Positions 8,500-17,915 are shown, numbered from the stretch's first letter. The stretch: DNA of 64,000 nt from RYN-230 sp963704995 (GCA_963704995.1 CAVPIM010000017.1:1426001-1490000), one strand, 5' to 3'. The notes: generated by a model from the sequence alone, not told the origin. Program-made: numbers and translations.

Positions 8500-8907
8500 G
8501 TGCTGCCGGTCAGCTGGGATACCATCCGGCTGTTCCTGCACGTCCTGGCGGCCACCATCTGGGTGGGCGGCCAGCTCACGCTGGCCGCCGTCGTCCCCGT
8601 CCTGCGCCGTTTCGGCGCTGAGGTGCCGCGGGCGGCCGCCCGGCGCTTCAACCAGGTCGCCTGGACGGCGTTCGCGGTCCTGATCATCACCGGGGTGTGG
8701 AATGTCATCGCCGTGTGGCCCGGCGAGAGTCACAGTCCCGGCTACCGGGGCACGCTGATCACCAAGCTGGTGGCCGTGGGCATCTCCGGTATCGCCGCGG
8801 CGTTGCATGCCCGGGCGCGCAGCACCACCGGCCTGGCGGTCTTCGGCGCGCTGGCCGGCGTGAGCGCGCTGGCCGCCTTGTTCCTCGGCGTCTTGCTGGC
8901 CGGCTGA
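8500..8907 (+). CDS. Four-TM membrane protein, CopD-like
   Basis: About 135 aa with four transmembrane helices. The first, DTIRLFLHVLAATIWVGGQL, has the His and the WxGG turn seen in CopD-type and related b-heme-like membrane proteins. Others are AFAVLIITGVWNVIAVW, ITKLVAVGISGIAAAL and LAGVSALAALFLGVLLAG. CopD members are linked to copper uptake or resistance, but this short form is not characterised. GTG start at 8500. The 100 bp upstream shows no clear promoter. Confidence 0.65.
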   Translation: MLPVSWDTIRLFLHVLAATIWVGGQLTLAAVVPVLRRFGAEVPRAAARRFNQVAWTAFAVLIITGVWNVIAVWPGESHSPGYRGTLITKLVAVGISGIAAALHARARSTTGLAVFGALAGVSALAALFLGVLLAG

Positions 8908-8914
8908 GCCCCGC

Positions 8915-9388
8915 TCAGCGGGCGGCGCTGGGCAGCAGGGAGCCGGCCCGGAGCCGGACCGCCTCGGCGGCCTCCCAGTCGGCCGCCCCCAGGCTAGCCA
9001 GTGCGGCCGGGAAGACCCCGTCCTGTTCCTTGATGATGTGCTCGCGCAAGATCCGGATCGCCGCAGCCAGCCGGGCCGGCCAGGCCGGGTCGGCCGGGGT
9101 ACCCGACCGGGCCTCGCCCAGCACGGCCTCGACGCGGCGGTGCTCGGCTCGCAGGGTCCCGATGTGGTCAGGGAAGTCGGCGGCCAGGACCGGGAACAGC
9201 CCGTGCTCCTCGACCTCGGTGTGCGGGCCCAGCACGCGGGCGATCTGGCGGGCGAGGTCCGCCATCCGGGCGGGGTCGGCGTCGGCGATGGCGGCCCGCA
9301 CCTCGCCGATCAGACCAACCACGAGATCGTGTTCCCGGGTCAGCTCGTCGATCGTGGCCAGCGCCTGGCAGCCGCAGTACTCACACAT
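8915..9388 (-). CDS. Hemerythrin-like (HHE cation-binding) domain protein
   Basis: About 157 aa. It starts MCEYCGCQALATIDELTREHD with a Cys-rich lead (CEYCGC), then the hemerythrin helices with histidines in TREHDLV, GPHTEVEEHGLFP, RAEHRRVE and REHIIKEQDGVFPA, the usual di-iron H/E ligand pattern. I start at the ATG at 9388; an in-frame start at 9493 would add a poorly conserved segment. Bacterial HHE proteins sense or bind O2, NO or iron. The convergent CopD-like gene ends only 7 bp away. The Cys cluster may add metal or redox sensing, which is inference. Confidence 0.83.
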   Translation of the reverse strand: MCEYCGCQALATIDELTREHDLVVGLIGEVRAAIADADPARMADLARQIARVLGPHTEVEEHGLFPVLAADFPDHIGTLRAEHRRVEAVLGEARSGTPADPAWPARLAAAIRILREHIIKEQDGVFPAALASLGAADWEAAEAVRLRAGSLLPSAAR

Positions 9389-9506
9389 GTGAATCCCTCC
9401 CGACACCGGCCGGGCAGGACCAGGACGGCCATGGCACCGGCAGCAACTCATCGTGACGGCCAGCGGCCCGGGGCCACTAGGGCCGTTCGCCATGCCGCGC
9501 CAGGCC

Positions 9507-9632
9507 TTAGGGCTCCGGCCCGCCGATCGCCCGCTGGGCAGCCCTGCCCGCCTGGGTCAGAAACCGTGGCGTTGACCGGACCGGGCGGGCGCCGCCTTTT
9601 GGCTGACCCTTGACGGGGCGTTTCCGCGCCAT
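9507..9632 (-). CDS. Possible small basic protein (41 aa)
   Basis: A short frame begins MARKRPVKGQPKGGARPV and ends RAIGGPEP with a stop at 9507. It is very basic and lies in an intergenic stretch. No clear ribosome-binding site is visible, since the upstream sequence is AT-rich. It could be a real small protein or chance coding; I do not recognise a family. Confidence 0.25.
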   Translation of the reverse strand: MARKRPVKGQPKGGARPVRSTPRFLTQAGRAAQRAIGGPEP

Positions 9633-9651
9633 TAAGTTACGGTCAAATTTA

Positions 9652-9668
9652 AGGCTTAAATCAAGCCT
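9652..9668. promoter_or_regulatory. AT-rich inverted repeat
   Basis: AGGCTT (9652-9657) and AAGCCT (9663-9668) form an inverted repeat around AAATC, in an AT-rich stretch (about 9630-9675) that stands out from its GC-rich surroundings. It lies about 30 bp upstream of the secreted-protein remnant and 360 bp before the glucanase gene. It is a candidate operator or promoter element only. Confidence 0.3.
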
Positions 9669-9698
9669 CGTAATTCTCCTACCTCCGCCCGGGAGATG

Positions 9699-9957
9699 CC
9701 ATGCGCTCCGCTGCTCCTGCCTGCCTCCCCGTCCGGTTATTACGTCGGGCCGCCGTCCTGGCGGCCGCGGGGCCGCCGGGCTCACCTACCGGACAGCCGG
9801 GGTGCCGGCCGGCCAGGCGATCTCCCCCGCCGGGTTGATCACCGGGGCCGGCCGGACCCTGGGCACCAGCACCGTCACGGTCACCGGCACGCCAGCCTCG
9901 GGGGCTTCCGCGTGCACCTCGTTCGCCTGGACCATCTCGCCAGCCCCGGGCCCCTAG
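9699..9957 (+). pseudogene. Remnant of a secreted protein with Ig-like C-terminal fold
   Basis: From 9699 one frame gives a signal-peptide-like start (MRSAAPACLPVRLLRRAAVL, then Ala-rich) and stops soon after. Another frame, ending at 9957, gives VTVTGTPASGASACTSFAWT, which resembles the VTVTATDxxGASGSxxFTWTV repeat that ends many secreted actinobacterial peptidases and lectin-like proteins. The middle of such a protein is missing. I read this as a decayed or internally deleted secreted protein. Downstream, a 17-bp tandem repeat (GGCCCGCTTCCCCGAAA, two copies, about 9984-10017) precedes the glucanase start. Confidence 0.35.
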
Positions 9958-10026
9958 GCCCCGGGTTTCCCGCGTCCCCGCAAAGGCCCGCTTCCCCGAA
10001 AGGCCCGCTTCCCCGAAAGGACAGGC

Positions 10027-11837
10027 ATGAGGCTTCTCCCGCATACCGAGACGTGGCGGCGTTCCCGCTCCCGCGTCCTGGTCACCCTGGCCGCGGCGCT
10101 CGCCCTGACGGCGGGGCTGCTGGCCGGCACGGCGCACAGCGCTGAGGCCGCCACCCTGCTGTCGCAGGGCAAGACCGCCACCGCGTCGTCGGTGGAGAAC
10201 GCGTCGTTCCCGGCGTCAGCGGCCGTGGACGGCAACACCGGCACCCGCTGGTCCAGCGCGTTCAGCGACCCGCAGTGGCTGGAGGTGGACCTCGGCGCGT
10301 CCGCCTCCATCAGCCAGGTGGTGCTGCAGTGGGAAGCGGCCTACGCGACCGGCTTCCAGATCCAGACCTCGGCCGACGGCACGAACTGGACCACGATCTA
10401 CTCCACCACCACCGGCACCGGCGGCACGCAGACCCTGAACGTGACCGGCACCGGCCGCTACGTCCGGATGTACGGCACCGCCCGGGCCACCCCGTACGGC
10501 TACAGCCTGTGGGAGTTCCAGGTCTACGGCACCGCCGGCAGCGGCTCGTCTGCAGCACCACGGACGCCGCGCTGAACCAGCCCGCCACGGCGTCGTCGCT
10601 GGAGAACGCGTCGTTCCCGGCGTCGGCGGCGGTAGACGGCAACACCAGCACCCGCTGGTCCAGCGCCTTCGCCGACCCGCAGTGGCTCCAGGTCGACCTG
10701 GGCTCCAGCCAGACGATCTGCGAGGTGACGCTGGACTGGGAGGCGGCCTACGCGACCGCGTTCCAGATCCAGGTCTCCCCCGACGGCACGAACTGGACCA
10801 CCGTCTACTCGACCACCACCGGCACGGGCGGCACCCAGACCCTGTCGGTCTCCGGGACCGGGCGCTACGTCCGGATGTACGGCACCGCCCGGGCCACCCC
10901 GTACGGCTACTCACTGTGGGAGTTCGGCGTCTACACCACCGGTTCGGGGGGCGGCCCGACCCCCACGCCCACGCCGACCTCCACGGGCTCGGGCGGGGGC
11001 ACGGGCGCGCCGCCCGCCTCGTTCTGGGGCAACACCAGTGCCATCCCGGCGGCGACCCACGTCCTTGAGCTCTCGATCGTGAACCAGACCAACGGGCAGT
11101 ACCCCGACAGCCAGGTGTACTGGAGCTTCAACGGCCAGGAAGAGTCGATCGCGCAGCAGCCGTACGTGGACATGCCGGCCAACTCGGCGGGCCGGATGTA
11201 CTTCTACCTCGGCTCCCCGAACAGCCAGTACTACGACTTCATCGAGTTCACGGTGGGCGCGTCGTCGATCAACGTGGACACCACCCGGGTTGACCGGTTC
11301 GGCCTCAAGCTGGCCCTGCTGCTGCACGGGCACGACGGGTCGAACCAGGAGGTCGGCGAGAACTACGCCACGTTCACCGAGTCCCGGGCGGCCACGTTCG
11401 CGCGATTCCAGAGCTCGGTGCCGGCCCAGTTCAAGGAACTGGCCACGGACCAGGCCCCGTACGGCATCCCGTCGCCGGGCAACGACCCGGCGTTCCAGCC
11501 AGGCGGCGCGTACGCGAGCTACTTCACCAGCTACGCGGCCGCCGAGGGAGACAGCAGCGACACCACCGCGCAGATCTTCGGCTGCGGCGGGACGCTGTCG
11601 GCCAACCCGCCGCTGTGCGCCGGGCTGAACCGGCACGTGGCGCAGCTGCCCGCGGCGCAGCAGTCGAACCCGGCCAACTTCTACCAGGCCGCTCCGGCGA
11701 ACTACTACGCGCAGTTCTGGCACCAGAACGCGATCAACGGGCTGCAGTACGGCTTCCCCTACGACGACGACGCCGGGCAGTCCTCCGACATCTCGATCAC
11801 CAACCCGCAGTACCTGGTCGTGGCCGTGGGCTGGTAG
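10027..11837 (+). CDS. Secreted GH64-type beta-1,3-glucanase with two F5/8 type C domains (one frameshift)
   Basis: A signal peptide (basic start, ALALTAGLLAGTAHSAEA) is followed by two nearly identical F5/8 type C (CBM32-like) carbohydrate-binding domains of about 125 aa. A Thr/Pro linker (PTPTPTPTSTG) comes next, then a GH64-like catalytic domain (ASFWGNTSAIPAATHVLELS, QVYWSFNGQEESIAQQPYVD, DRFGLKLALLLHG, and a C terminus NPQYLVVAVGW). GH64 enzymes cut laminarin-type beta-1,3-glucan, so fungal cell walls are a likely target. A single-base frameshift near 10550, between the two binding domains, splits the reading frame; sequence before and after joins perfectly, so an error is likely. RBS AAGGA lies upstream. 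It ends 4 bp from the convergent reactivase gene. Confidence 0.85.
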
Positions 11838-11841
11838 CGGG

Positions 11842-13581
11842 TTACGTCGGCGGCGCCAGGGCCAGGCCGAGGGCGGCGGCGTGCCGGTGCCCGGCGGTGG
11901 TGCCCGCCAGGGTGCCGCCGACGTTTCCCCGCCCGGCGGTGACACCGTCCGGCAGCGTGCGCAGCAGCACGCCGAGCAGCTCGTCGTCCCCGGCGGGGCC
12001 GCCGACGATCAGGACCTGGCCCAGGTCGCGGGGGGGCCGAGCGTGCGCAGGACCCGGGCCAGGTTCGCCGCGAACACGGCTTCCTTCAGGCGCAGCCGGA
12101 TCGCCCGCCACTCGGCGGGGCTGTGCCGGCGGTCGAACGGCAGCCATCCGGCGGGGCCGGCGGCGGCGAGCATGCCGGCGGCGGCCGGGTCGGCCGGGCT
12201 GTCCAGGAACCCGCGGGTGCCGTCCTCCGCCTCGAACCGCTGACTCCCGTCGAGCCGCACGCACGGGCCCCGCTTCACCCAGTCAGCCGCGGCGCGGGGC
12301 ACGCCCAGGGTCTCCGCGACCGCGACGGTGAGGAGGTCACCGGCGCCCGCCGCGACCACTTCCCCGTCTGGCGCGATGACGTCGATGGTGCCGGCCCCGA
12401 CGTCGACCACGACGGCGTCGGGCCGGGCCCCCGGCGTGGTCGAGGCACCCAGCCGGGCCGCGGCGGGTTCGCTGAGCACGCAGCGGACCGGGCAGCCGAG
12501 CAGGTCAGCGAGGACGGCCGCGTGGTCGGAGCCGGGTGTGAGCCGGTGCAGCGACGAGACCAGGGCGGCCCGGCCCACGCTGCCCCGCCGGGCGGTGGCC
12601 GTGTCGGCCGCGGCGGCCAGGTCCACCGCGAACAGGTCGTCCAGGCTGGTCTCGCCGTCCGGGGTGCCGAGCGCGGTGACCGTGCCGACCGGCCAGCCCG
12701 CCAGCTCGCGGCACGCGGCCCGCAGCCCGATCCGGCGGCCGTGGGCCACGACCCACGGCTCGGCCGGGCCCTGAGCGGGGATCCCCGGCGCTGGCGAGCC
12801 GGGCGCAGCCTCGGGAGCCAGCCCGATCACCCCGTTGCCGTAGTCGAGCAGCGCGCGGCTCACGGTGGCGGCGTCCCCGGCCTCCCCGCCGCCGAGCCGC
12901 AGCGCGGCGGACAGCGCGACCGGGTCGGTCAGCAGGGTCAGCGGCTGGCCGGGGCGGCGCACCTCGACGGCCAGCAGGGTGCAGGCGGCGGCCGCGGCCA
13001 CGTCGACCTGGTCGATGACGGGGACTCCGGCGCCGAGGCGGTTGGCGATGAGGACGCCCTCGTCGCTGCCGGCCAGGACCGCCCCGACCGGGATTCCCGC
13101 CGCGAGCAGCTGGCGGAGCCGCCGCGCCGCCGCCGCGTAGCCGGCGCGGGCGGGCACCAGCGCGACCCGGGGGGCATCCGGGCCCTCCCCGTCCCGCCGG
13201 GCCAGGCGGCTCCCCGCCCGGCCACTCCCCCTCCGGCCACTCCCCGTCCAGCCAGAGGGGCGCGCCGACGCAGGTGCCGGCGCCGCCCGGCGTGGCGACC
13301 CCCGCGGCGAGCACCCGGAGGCGCCCGGTGTCCGGGACGACGGCCGGGATCGTGAGTGTCGCGGTGCCGACGGCCCGCAGCGGCGCGATCCGGGCCTCCC
13401 CGACCGTCACGGCGAGCCGCCGCTCCATCCGGCGGACCAGCGCGGCCGCGCCGCGCAGCGAGTCCGCCGATCCCTTGCGGCCCCGGGTCGGCAGCCGGTC
13501 CGCGCCCAGCAGCCGCTCCCCGTCCAGCATGACGACCTCGGTCGTGGCGTTCCCGATATCGACGCCCGCCACGACGCTCAT
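11842..13581 (-). CDS. pduG: Diol dehydratase reactivase large subunit (DdrA/PduG-like), two frameshifts
   Basis: The N terminus VAGVDIGNATTEVVML is the actin-like ATPase phosphate-1 loop of PduG/DdrA. Later come ATPGGAGTCVGAP, LAGSDEGVLIANRLGAGVP, LDDLFAVDLAAAADTATARR, the second nucleotide loop VVVDVGAGTIDVIAPDGEVV, and the C-terminal VTAGRGNVGGTLAGTTAGH. Family role: a chaperone-like ATPase that swaps damaged cobalamin out of diol or glycerol dehydratase. Frames break near 13190 and near 12035 (inside a G7 run) and resume at matching family positions, so errors are likely; total is about 575 aa, close to normal. The small reactivase subunit (PduH) is not visible in the window. Last gene of the microcompartment operon. 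Confidence 0.85.
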
Positions 13582-13615
13582 GCGGGCGCGGCGCGCGGGG
13601 GCGCGGGACGGGAGG

Positions 13616-14004
13616 TCACGCGGTCAGGCCGCGGCGGGCGTAGATCTCGGCGGCCTCGGTGAGCAGGGCCGCGCAGCGGGGCAGGCCGCGCCCGGCGAGT
13701 GAGGCGGCCAGCGCGGTGAGCTGGGCCGCGGTGGACCGGCCGGGGCGCAGCGCCTCGTAGATGGCCAGCACCTCGTCGTCGCCCAGCGCGGTCAGCTCCG
13801 CGGCGCGGCGCAGGTTCTCCGCCAGCTGCGGGTTGCCGTGCTGCCTCGCGCCACGCCGGCCTGGTGCTCCAGGGACTCAGGGTGGATGCGCAGGTCGGGC
13901 AGGGTGATCTCGCCACGGCGGACGGCGTCCAGGGTCAGCTCCCCCACCGGCCGGCCCGACAGCGCCGCCGTCCCGCGCGCTGGCCGCTCCGCAGCCCCGG
14001 TCAC
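13616..14004 (-). CDS. pduE: Diol/glycerol dehydratase small subunit (PduE-like), one frameshift
   Basis: From a GTG overlapping the medium-subunit stop (GTGA), the protein reads GRPVGELTLDAVRRGEITLP and DLRIHPESLEHQAGVAR, matching the Klebsiella PduE pattern (TLEKVLSGE, VRISRQTLEYQA). After a frame change near 13840 it continues GNPQLAENLRRAAELTALGD, DEVLAIYEALRPGRSTAAQL and AAEIYARRGLTA. About 128 aa. The small subunit packs against the large subunit in the (alpha-beta-gamma)2 adenosylcobalamin enzyme. It lies 34 bp before the reactivase gene. The frame change follows a GCAGCACGG stretch and is probably a sequence error. Confidence 0.85.
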
Positions 14005-14578
14005 TGCAACCCCTCCTTCGACAGCTGCTCCGCGGGTTCCCCGGGCCGCACCCAGGCCCGTTCCAGCGCCATCAGCGCGATCACCGTCGTGTGGTAGCGG
14101 GCCTCGATGGCCTCGTCGGTGTACGGGTTGCGGGCCGGGTCGGGGGTCGCGCCCTTGGCGTGCCGGGCGGCGTTGGCGCCGAGCAGCCGGTACAGCTCGC
14201 GGGTGACGGCCGGGGCCACCGAGTACAGCTCCAGGTTGGCCAGCGGCGCGAGGTCCCGGCGGTGGATCAGCGCGGTGCCCTTGCCCTGCAGGCCGATGCC
14301 GATGCCCGAGCCGGCCAGCCGGGCCGCGGCCAGCCCGATCCGGCCGAGGTCCACGGTGTCGTTGAACCGGACCACCCGGCCGGTGCAGCCTTCCTCCTCC
14401 AGCCCGGCCAGCAGCTCGCCCAGCACCTCGGGGACGGTGAGCCCGGACAGCGACCGCCAGACGTCCCGGCCGACCGCGGGGGACACGCCGATCACCACGT
14501 CCCGCGGGTCCTGCCCGGGGAAAGCCGGGCCGACGGGGGCGAGCAGCGAGCTGCGCGGCGGCGGCCTGCTCGGCGCGC
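14001..14578 (-). CDS. pduD: Diol/glycerol dehydratase medium subunit (PduD-like), probably fused to the large subunit
   Basis: Visible segments: PRDVVIGVSPAVGRDVWRSL, ELLAGLEEEGCTGRVVRFND, LAGSGIGIGLQGKGTALIHR, LAPLANLELYSVAPAVTREL and NAARHAKGATPDPARNPYTD. These align throughout with PduD (EEEGI..RVIR, LSGSGI.IGIQSKGTTVIH, LSNLELF.QAPLLT, KNAARYAK). The subunit binds the lower part of coenzyme B12 and helps form the substrate channel. No start codon or ribosome site is found in this frame: it opens directly out of the large-subunit C terminus near 14560 after a one-base shift. That suggests a natural large-medium fusion interrupted by an error; a frameshifted separate start is the alternative. 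Confidence 0.85.
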
Positions 14579-16258
14579 AGGTCCTCGACCCCGCGGGCCT
14601 GCCGGATCTCGTCGATCTCGGCCTGGCGGGGCGGCGACGGCTCGTACCCGGTCCCCGGGCCGGCGTAGTCGTTCGGGTCGGTGACCAGGGACAGGACGCG
14701 CAGTTCCTCATCGAAGATCGCGGCGGTCTGCAGGTAGTCACCGGACAGGCGGGCCCGGGTCATCGCCATGATGGCCTCCGCCTCGGCCTCGTACCCGGTC
14801 TCGTCGAGCGCCGCCACGATGTCCACCACGGTGAGGCCGCCCTCGCGGATCGCGTGCGCCGCGCCGAGCACGGCCAGCGTGTCGGTCTCCCCCAGGTCCT
14901 TCGACCCGGCCGCGTCGACCGCGCGTTCCACGTGGTCGTCGGTGAAGTCGGCCAGCCCGAGGTGGGTGTACACGGCCCGGCAGGCCTGGGCCGCGTAACG
15001 GCGCAGCTCGCCGATCTCGCTGGCCGGGCACGGTACGCAGCCCGCCGTCCACCCCCCAGTCCCGCTGCATGGCCAGGAAGTCGTCGATGTCCTCGGCGTT
15101 GAAGTTGCTGGGCCCGAACATGTTGTCGTAGCGCTGGATGCTGCCGAACCCGCTGAACACGAAGTCCGAGCCGGCCAGCACGATGGGCAGCGTCCGGGAG
15201 GTGCGGCGCATGTCCGACTCGCTCATCAGCGCGTCGTTGCCGGAGCAGGACTCCAGGTTGCGCATCATCACCATGACGTTCTCGGCCATCAGCTCGCGCA
15301 GCCCGCGGGGCACGGACCCGGCCACGCTCGCCCCGTCGATGCCGCCGTTCTGCACGCCCTGCGCGCCGATCGCGCGGGCCAGCGCGATGCACCGCGCCTC
15401 CAGGTAGAGCATGGACTTGCGCTGCGCCCCGGCCATCAGCACCTCGGCCCCGGCGCCCGAGGAGACCCGCATCTTCATCCCGCGTGAGGCGTAGGCGGAG
15501 GTCAGGAAGGCCTTGGACCAGGGGGTGTCGTCCCCGTCGGTGAACACCGGCTCGGTGCCGTAGAGCGAGACCGTCTCCGCGTAGGACGTGAGCCCGCGCA
15601 TGCCGAGCTCGAGTTCCAGCGCCTCCTCGACCGAGCACTGGATGAGCACGCCCTGCGCCCCGACCGCGGCGCCGATGAGGCAGGCCACCGCGTTGCTGGG
15701 CGCGTCGGCGAGGACCGGGACCGTGGTCTCGATCTCCCGGAAGCCGAACGCGGCCGCCGTGGCCGAGTCGGCGGCGAGCAGCAGCGGGTCGTCGAGCCGG
15801 TTGGTGACGTGCGCCTGGTTGCTGGGGGTGCGCCGGCCGCGCAGCTTGGTCATGGCCAGCCCCAGCTCGGCGGGCCGCAGCAGGGCCAGCACCCGGGCCA
15901 GCTTGGCGGGCGTGGCCCCCGCGCACAGCCGGATGATCTCGGCCCGGGGCACGTCCGGGCTGACCGCCCGCCGGGCCAGCTCGGTGTCGGGCAGGGCCAT
16001 CACCTCCGCGGCGACGGAGAGGTCCAGGCCGTGCCGGGCGATGTAGGCGTCGAGGGAGTCGAAGTCCTCCTCCGCGACCCCGTCCATCTCCGTCACCCGG
16101 CCAGCGGAGATGACCAGGCCGGGCTCGGGGTCGTGCGGGGAACGCAGCGCGACCAGGCCGAGGTCGGGGTCCTCGACCGCGAACCCGTCGAGGTTGACGC
16201 GCTGCTGGTCCATGAACCGGATCCGGCCCACCGGCCGCTCAGGTCCTGGCACGGTCAT
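14579..16258 (-). CDS. pduC: B12-dependent diol/glycerol dehydratase large subunit (PduC-like), one frameshift
   Basis: PduC family throughout: RVNLDGFAVEDPDLGLVALR, MALPDTELA, GRRTPSNQAHVTN (catalytic Gln and His), FGFREIETTVPVLADAPSNA (Glu), CSVEEALELELGMRGLTSYA, YGTEPVFTDGDDTPWSKAF (Glu), GVQNGGID, SGNDALMSESDMRRTSRT (Asp), QRYDNMFGPSNFNAEDIDDF and MQRDWGVDGGLR. After a frame change near 15030 it continues with VYTHLGLADFTDDHVERAV, MTRARLSGDYLQTAAI and NDYAGPGTGYEPSPP. Two segments near the active site differ from Klebsiella PduC (NGGIDGASVAGSVP for NGSVSCIGVPSAVP; SGFGSIQRYDN for SGYSAVPNYDN), so the substrate may not be 1,2-propanediol. The ATG at 16258 has a GGAGAGGAG site. Confidence 0.88.
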
Positions 16259-16318
16259 GGCGGACTCCTCTCCTGGGGCCCGGACGTCCCGGGCGGCCTC
16301 AGATCTCCCTGGATGGCC

Positions 16319-17137
16319 TCAGATCGCGCTCTGCGGGCGCAGCTCGATGACCCGGCCGCGCGCGGGCTCGGCCGGGGTGATCGTGCTCTCCGCCGGGGGC
16401 CCGCTCCCCGGGGTGCGGACCATGATGCGGATCCGGTCGCCGCGGAACAGGTCGTAGGAGAACTCGAACGGCACCCCGTCCCGGTCGGTCGTGGTCCGGC
16501 TGATCGCGAGCAGCGGCGAGCCGTCCGGCACGTCCAGGACCAGCGCCTCGTCACCGGACGCGGCGACCACCTCGATCCGCTCGACGGCCTCTCCCGGCCG
16601 GGTGCCGAAGTGCTCGTCGAGCAGTTCGTAGACCGAGCCGCCCAGCGGGAGTTCCAGCAGCCCCGGGAAGCGGTCGGCGGGCAGCATGGCGTGCTCCACG
16701 GAGATGGGGCTGCCGTCCGCGAGCCGGATCCGGACCAGGTCGATGACGAGGTCGCCGCGCTGGATGCCGAGCGCCCGGGCGGCGGGCTCCTCCGCCCCGG
16801 ACAGCCCGGCGCTGATCACCCGGGTCCCGGCCACGACGCCCTGGCTGCGCAGCAGGGCGGGCACGCCGACGACCCGGGAGGTGTCCCGCTCGATCTTGTC
16901 CTGGCTGACGAACGTGCCGCCGCCGCGGCCGGGCACCCGGCGGACCACGCCGCTGTCGGCCAGCACGGCCAGCGCCTGGCGCAGCGTGGCCCGGCTGACC
17001 CCCAGGTCGGCCGCGAGCGCCCGCTCGGCGCCGAGCCGCTGGCCGGGGCGGAGGTGGCCGGCCGAGATCCGCTCGGCCAGCACCCGCCGCACGTCTTCCG
17101 GGGTGCGCCCGCCTGCGGCGTCAGGCATCCACGGCAC
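16319..17137 (-). CDS. GntR-family regulator, HutC/UTRA subfamily
   Basis: About 272 aa. The winged helix is at residues 12-75 (VRRVLAERISAGHLRPGQRL, LAADLGVSRATLRQALAVLA, VVRRVPGRGGGTFVS). A UTRA effector domain fills the rest (PALLRSQGV, LRIRLADGSPISVEHAMLP-like pattern, IEVVAASGDEALVLDVP). HutC-type regulators bind GGTCTxGACC-like sites and release on a sugar-phosphate, amino-acid or related ligand. It sits inside the microcompartment operon, overlapping the SDR stop, so it probably controls the operon itself; a fitting palindrome lies at 24360-24374. The start may be 17137 or the ATG at 17128. Confidence 0.88.
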   Translation of the reverse strand: MPWMPDAAGGRTPEDVRRVLAERISAGHLRPGQRLGAERALAADLGVSRATLRQALAVLADSGVVRRVPGRGGGTFVSQDKIERDTSRVVGVPALLRSQGVVAGTRVISAGLSGAEEPAARALGIQRGDLVIDLVRIRLADGSPISVEHAMLPADRFPGLLELPLGGSVYELLDEHFGTRPGEAVERIEVVAASGDEALVLDVPDGSPLLAISRTTTDRDGVPFEFSYDLFRGDRIRIMVRTPGSGPPAESTITPAEPARGRVIELRPQSAI

Positions 17138-17897
17138 CCTGGGATTCCGGCAGCACCTGCCCGCCGTCCACGACGATCGTCTGCCCGGTGATGTAGGCGG
17201 CCTCGTCGGTGGCCAGGAACAGCGCCGCGTAGCCGATCTCGTCCACGGTGCCGAGGCGGCGCAGCGGCACGCTCGCCGTCATCTCGGTCATGTACTCCTC
17301 GCCCAGGTCCCCCAGGCCCTCGGTGACCACGTTGCCGGGCAGCACCGCGTTGACCGTGATGCCGTGCGGCGCCAGCTCGATGGCGGCGGTGCGCATGAAC
17401 CCGAGCTGGCCGGCCTTGCTCGCGCCGTAGTGCGACCAGCCCGGGAACCCGGTGATCGGCCCGGTGATCGACGAGGTCAGGATGACCCGGCCGTGCGCGG
17501 ACTGCTGCAGCGCGGGCAGGCAGGCCTGCACGGACAGGATGCAGCCGCGCAGGTTCGTGCCGAGCACGGTGTCCAGGTCCTCGTCGGTCATGTCCGCGAG
17601 CAGCCGGTCCGGGAAGATGCCCGCGTTGGCGCACAGCACGTCGACGCCGCCCAGCCGCCCGGCCGCGGTCTCGGCGATCCGCTGGCAGTCCGCCCGCACG
17701 CTGACGTCGGCCAGCACGTACGAGACCTCGGCCCCGTCCGCGGTCAGCTCCGCCACTGCCGAGGTGGCCGCGTCCTCGTCCCGGCCGACGATGAGGACCC
17801 GCGCCCCGCTGGCCGCGAACACCCGGGCGATGCCCTTGCCGATGCCCCGGGTGGCGCCGGTGACCACGACGGATCGCCCCGCGATTGATGTGAACAC
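17121..17897 (-). CDS. SDR-family alcohol dehydrogenase of the microcompartment operon
   Basis: 258 aa, classical FabG-like SDR. Cofactor loop TGATRGIGKGIARVF, NAGIF, serine in LTSSITGPITG, YGASK catalytic pair, PLRRLGTVDEIGYAALFLAT and end ITGQTIVVDGG. RMM-type microcompartment loci carry an SDR next to the kinase and the phospholyase; it has been proposed to interconvert amino-2-propanol and aminoacetone, or an aldehyde and alcohol. That role is transferred from locus similarity. It lies 18 bp after the kinase gene and overlaps the GntR gene. No obvious targeting helix. Confidence 0.85.
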   Translation of the reverse strand: MFTSIAGRSVVVTGATRGIGKGIARVFAASGARVLIVGRDEDAATSAVAELTADGAEVSYVLADVSVRADCQRIAETAAGRLGGVDVLCANAGIFPDRLLADMTDEDLDTVLGTNLRGCILSVQACLPALQQSAHGRVILTSSITGPITGFPGWSHYGASKAGQLGFMRTAAIELAPHGITVNAVLPGNVVTEGLGDLGEEYMTEMTASVPLRRLGTVDEIGYAALFLATDEAAYITGQTIVVDGGQVLPESQGAVDA

Positions 17898-17915
17898 GTG
17901 CAGCTCCTTTGTGTG

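Noticed and set aside
14738..16258. Large subunit as ethanolamine ammonia-lyase (EutB)
   Set aside because: The sequence aligns along its length with PduC/diol dehydratase (QAHVTN, TEPVFTDGDDTPW, DMRRT), not EutB.
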